NCBI GenBank assembly: GCA_025330725.1
Contig: JAIWND010000003.1
Coordinates: 558,001-622,000, forward strand
Source: Chlamydoabsidia padenii
Lineage: Eukaryota > Mucoromycota > Mucoromycetes > Mucorales > Cunninghamellaceae
Reading direction: 5' to 3'
Length of the DNA stretch: 64,000 nucleotides
Positions within the stretch are counted from its first letter, which is position 1; each line of letters starts with the position of its first letter. Both the position numbers and the translations under genes were made by a program. This document shows, in pieces, positions 63,002 through 64,000 of this stretch. The notes under the pieces are model-generated. The model saw only the letters and a program-made list of their open reading frames with translations, was not told the DNA's origin and did not search any database.

Positions 63002-64000
63002 ATGGCTTCTGTATTACATTTAAACGACAAATCTTCCAAGGACATTCTTCTTGTCCACAAGTATACTAAATCCTCCATTCCTGTTGATGCGTCCTCCAAG
63101 GATGCCACTTTGGAAGTAAGTATCATTATAACAATCACCGGGACGAAACGTGTATCAATTACTCACTTTTTACTGTTGCTGCTGCTGCTGTTGTTGTTGT
63201 TGATGTAGGTGGATGGTAAACAAATTGATGCGGCTACTACTATTATCAACCATATTGCATCTCAAAGTGCACCTGAATTGTTGGGTCAAGACAAAGTGGA
63301 ACAAACCTTGGTAAAGTGCATTATTGGCGTTACGCTGAATCATATACCAATCCTTCCTCTTCTCTTTTTATATAGGTAGAAGACTGGCTGGCTTATGCTA
63401 CAAGCTCTCTTCGCGCAGCTTCGAAAAAGGATGTGATTGCTCAATTGGAAGTAAGTTTTGAAAAAAAGGCATACATGGGTCATTATACTCATTCTCTCCT
63501 TTTTTTTTTCTTTTAATAGACCAAACTCAACACACACCTGAACTTTAACACCTTCTTTGTTGCTAACCGTCTCACTGTGGTGGATGTGGTCCTCTTTGGT
63601 ATTCTTCATGCATATACGGTAAGACCATTATAACCAACATCGTATCCTTTACTGATTCGGACTGTGCTATGTTTGATATTTAGAAAAACATGAAGGTGAC
63701 CACCGTACCAAACGTGATGCGCTGGTTTGATCTGGTACAAGAATTGGTTATCAGAAAGAATGATCTCGTCAATGAATTCCCTTTGGTGACCCTCAACTTG
63801 GATGATGTCCCTGAACCTGCTGCTCCTGTAAGTAGGACAACTCACGATGATGCGATTACCCTTTTGTTTGTTTGTTACTAATCTTCTTTTTTATGTTATG
63901 TTATAGAAAAAAGATGATAAGAAGGGTGACAATAAAGATAACAAGAAGGGTGCGGACAGGAAGAGTGACAAGAAGGCTGCCCCGGTTCCTGCTGATGGCG
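63002..64000 (+). CDS. ARC1: ARC1/AIMP1-like tRNA-synthetase cofactor, 3' part cut by window edge
   Basis: Probable cytosolic cofactor that binds aminoacyl-tRNA synthetases and tRNA. Exons: 63002-63115, 63209-63310, 63376-63450, 63520-63618, 63684-63827, 63907->64000. The first 200 residues form a degenerate GST-C-like domain: VEDWLAYATSSLRAA, LNFNTFFVANRLTVVDVVLF and NVMRWFDLVQELV, the fold used by Arc1, MetRS and GluRS to bind each other. A Lys-rich linker (KKDDKKGDNKDNKKG) begins at the window end, as in Arc1 before its tRNA-binding (EMAPII-like) domain. That domain is outside the window, so a GST-like extension of a synthetase, for example MetRS or GluRS, remains possible. A GGCTGGATTTAAAAAC variant lies near 62923. 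Confidence 0.7.

Overview
The window is nuclear DNA of a filamentous fungus, most probably an early-diverging one of the Mucorales/Mucoromycota type. The evidence is many short introns (about 50-120 nt) with GTAAGT-like donors, AATAAA signals close behind stop codons, AT-rich spacers full of long A or T homopolymers, a secreted RNase whose residues match the Rhizopus RNase Rh type, and a house-keeping gene set spread over both strands without operons. Genus cannot be fixed from sequence alone. Both ends cut genes: DUR3 at the left and an ARC1-type gene at the right. Gene models were built by hand from splice signals and kept only where the frame closes across all junctions.

Layout. 0-9.3 kb: urea transporter DUR3 (partial, -), RNase T2 (-), phosphoethanolamine cytidylyltransferase ECT1 (+), a small secreted, probably GPI-anchored Cys-rich protein (-), protein disulfide isomerase PDI1 (-). 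9.3-16.5 kb: an unresolved minus-strand locus, PEX5 (-), a decayed secreted LysM-like gene (-), RPL11 (+). 17-24.6 kb: a ten-finger TFIIIA-like protein (-), a short C2H2-like protein (-), a protein with two T1-type BTB domains (-), a TPR/J-domain co-chaperone (+), a tiny Cys-rich protein (+). 24.6-35.4 kb: gene-poor and accessory stretches around a cytochrome P450 (+) and a CRAL-TRIO protein (+), followed by a retrotransposon-gag-like gene (-) and a broken ORF. 35.5-47.5 kb: EMC3, SPO11, a FAR1-type DNA-binding factor and exportin-T (all -). 50-64 kb: PDH E1 beta (+), an Rck-type kinase (+), TOM5 (+), a Pbs2-type MAPKK (-), RAS (+), a secreted precursor with repeated Kex2 sites (+), an ARC1/AIMP1-like gene (+, partial).

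The genes do not form one pathway. They cover nitrogen uptake, ER folding and insertion (PDI1, EMC3), peroxisomal and mitochondrial import (PEX5, TOM5), translation (RPL11, exportin-T, ARC1, TFIIIA-like), stress and growth signalling (Pbs2-type MAPKK, Rck-type kinase, RAS) and meiosis (SPO11).

The strongest unexplained signal is a repeated promoter element, TTYAAATCCCGCC in either orientation, usually about 70-120 bp before the start codon of unrelated genes. Other notable points are a candidate Kex2-processed peptide precursor, in-frame microexons of 11-15 nt, two inferred GC-AG introns in SPO11, an RNase T2 with the active-site Lys replaced by Thr, a gag-like host gene, and a 76-nt T tract inside an ECT1 intron.
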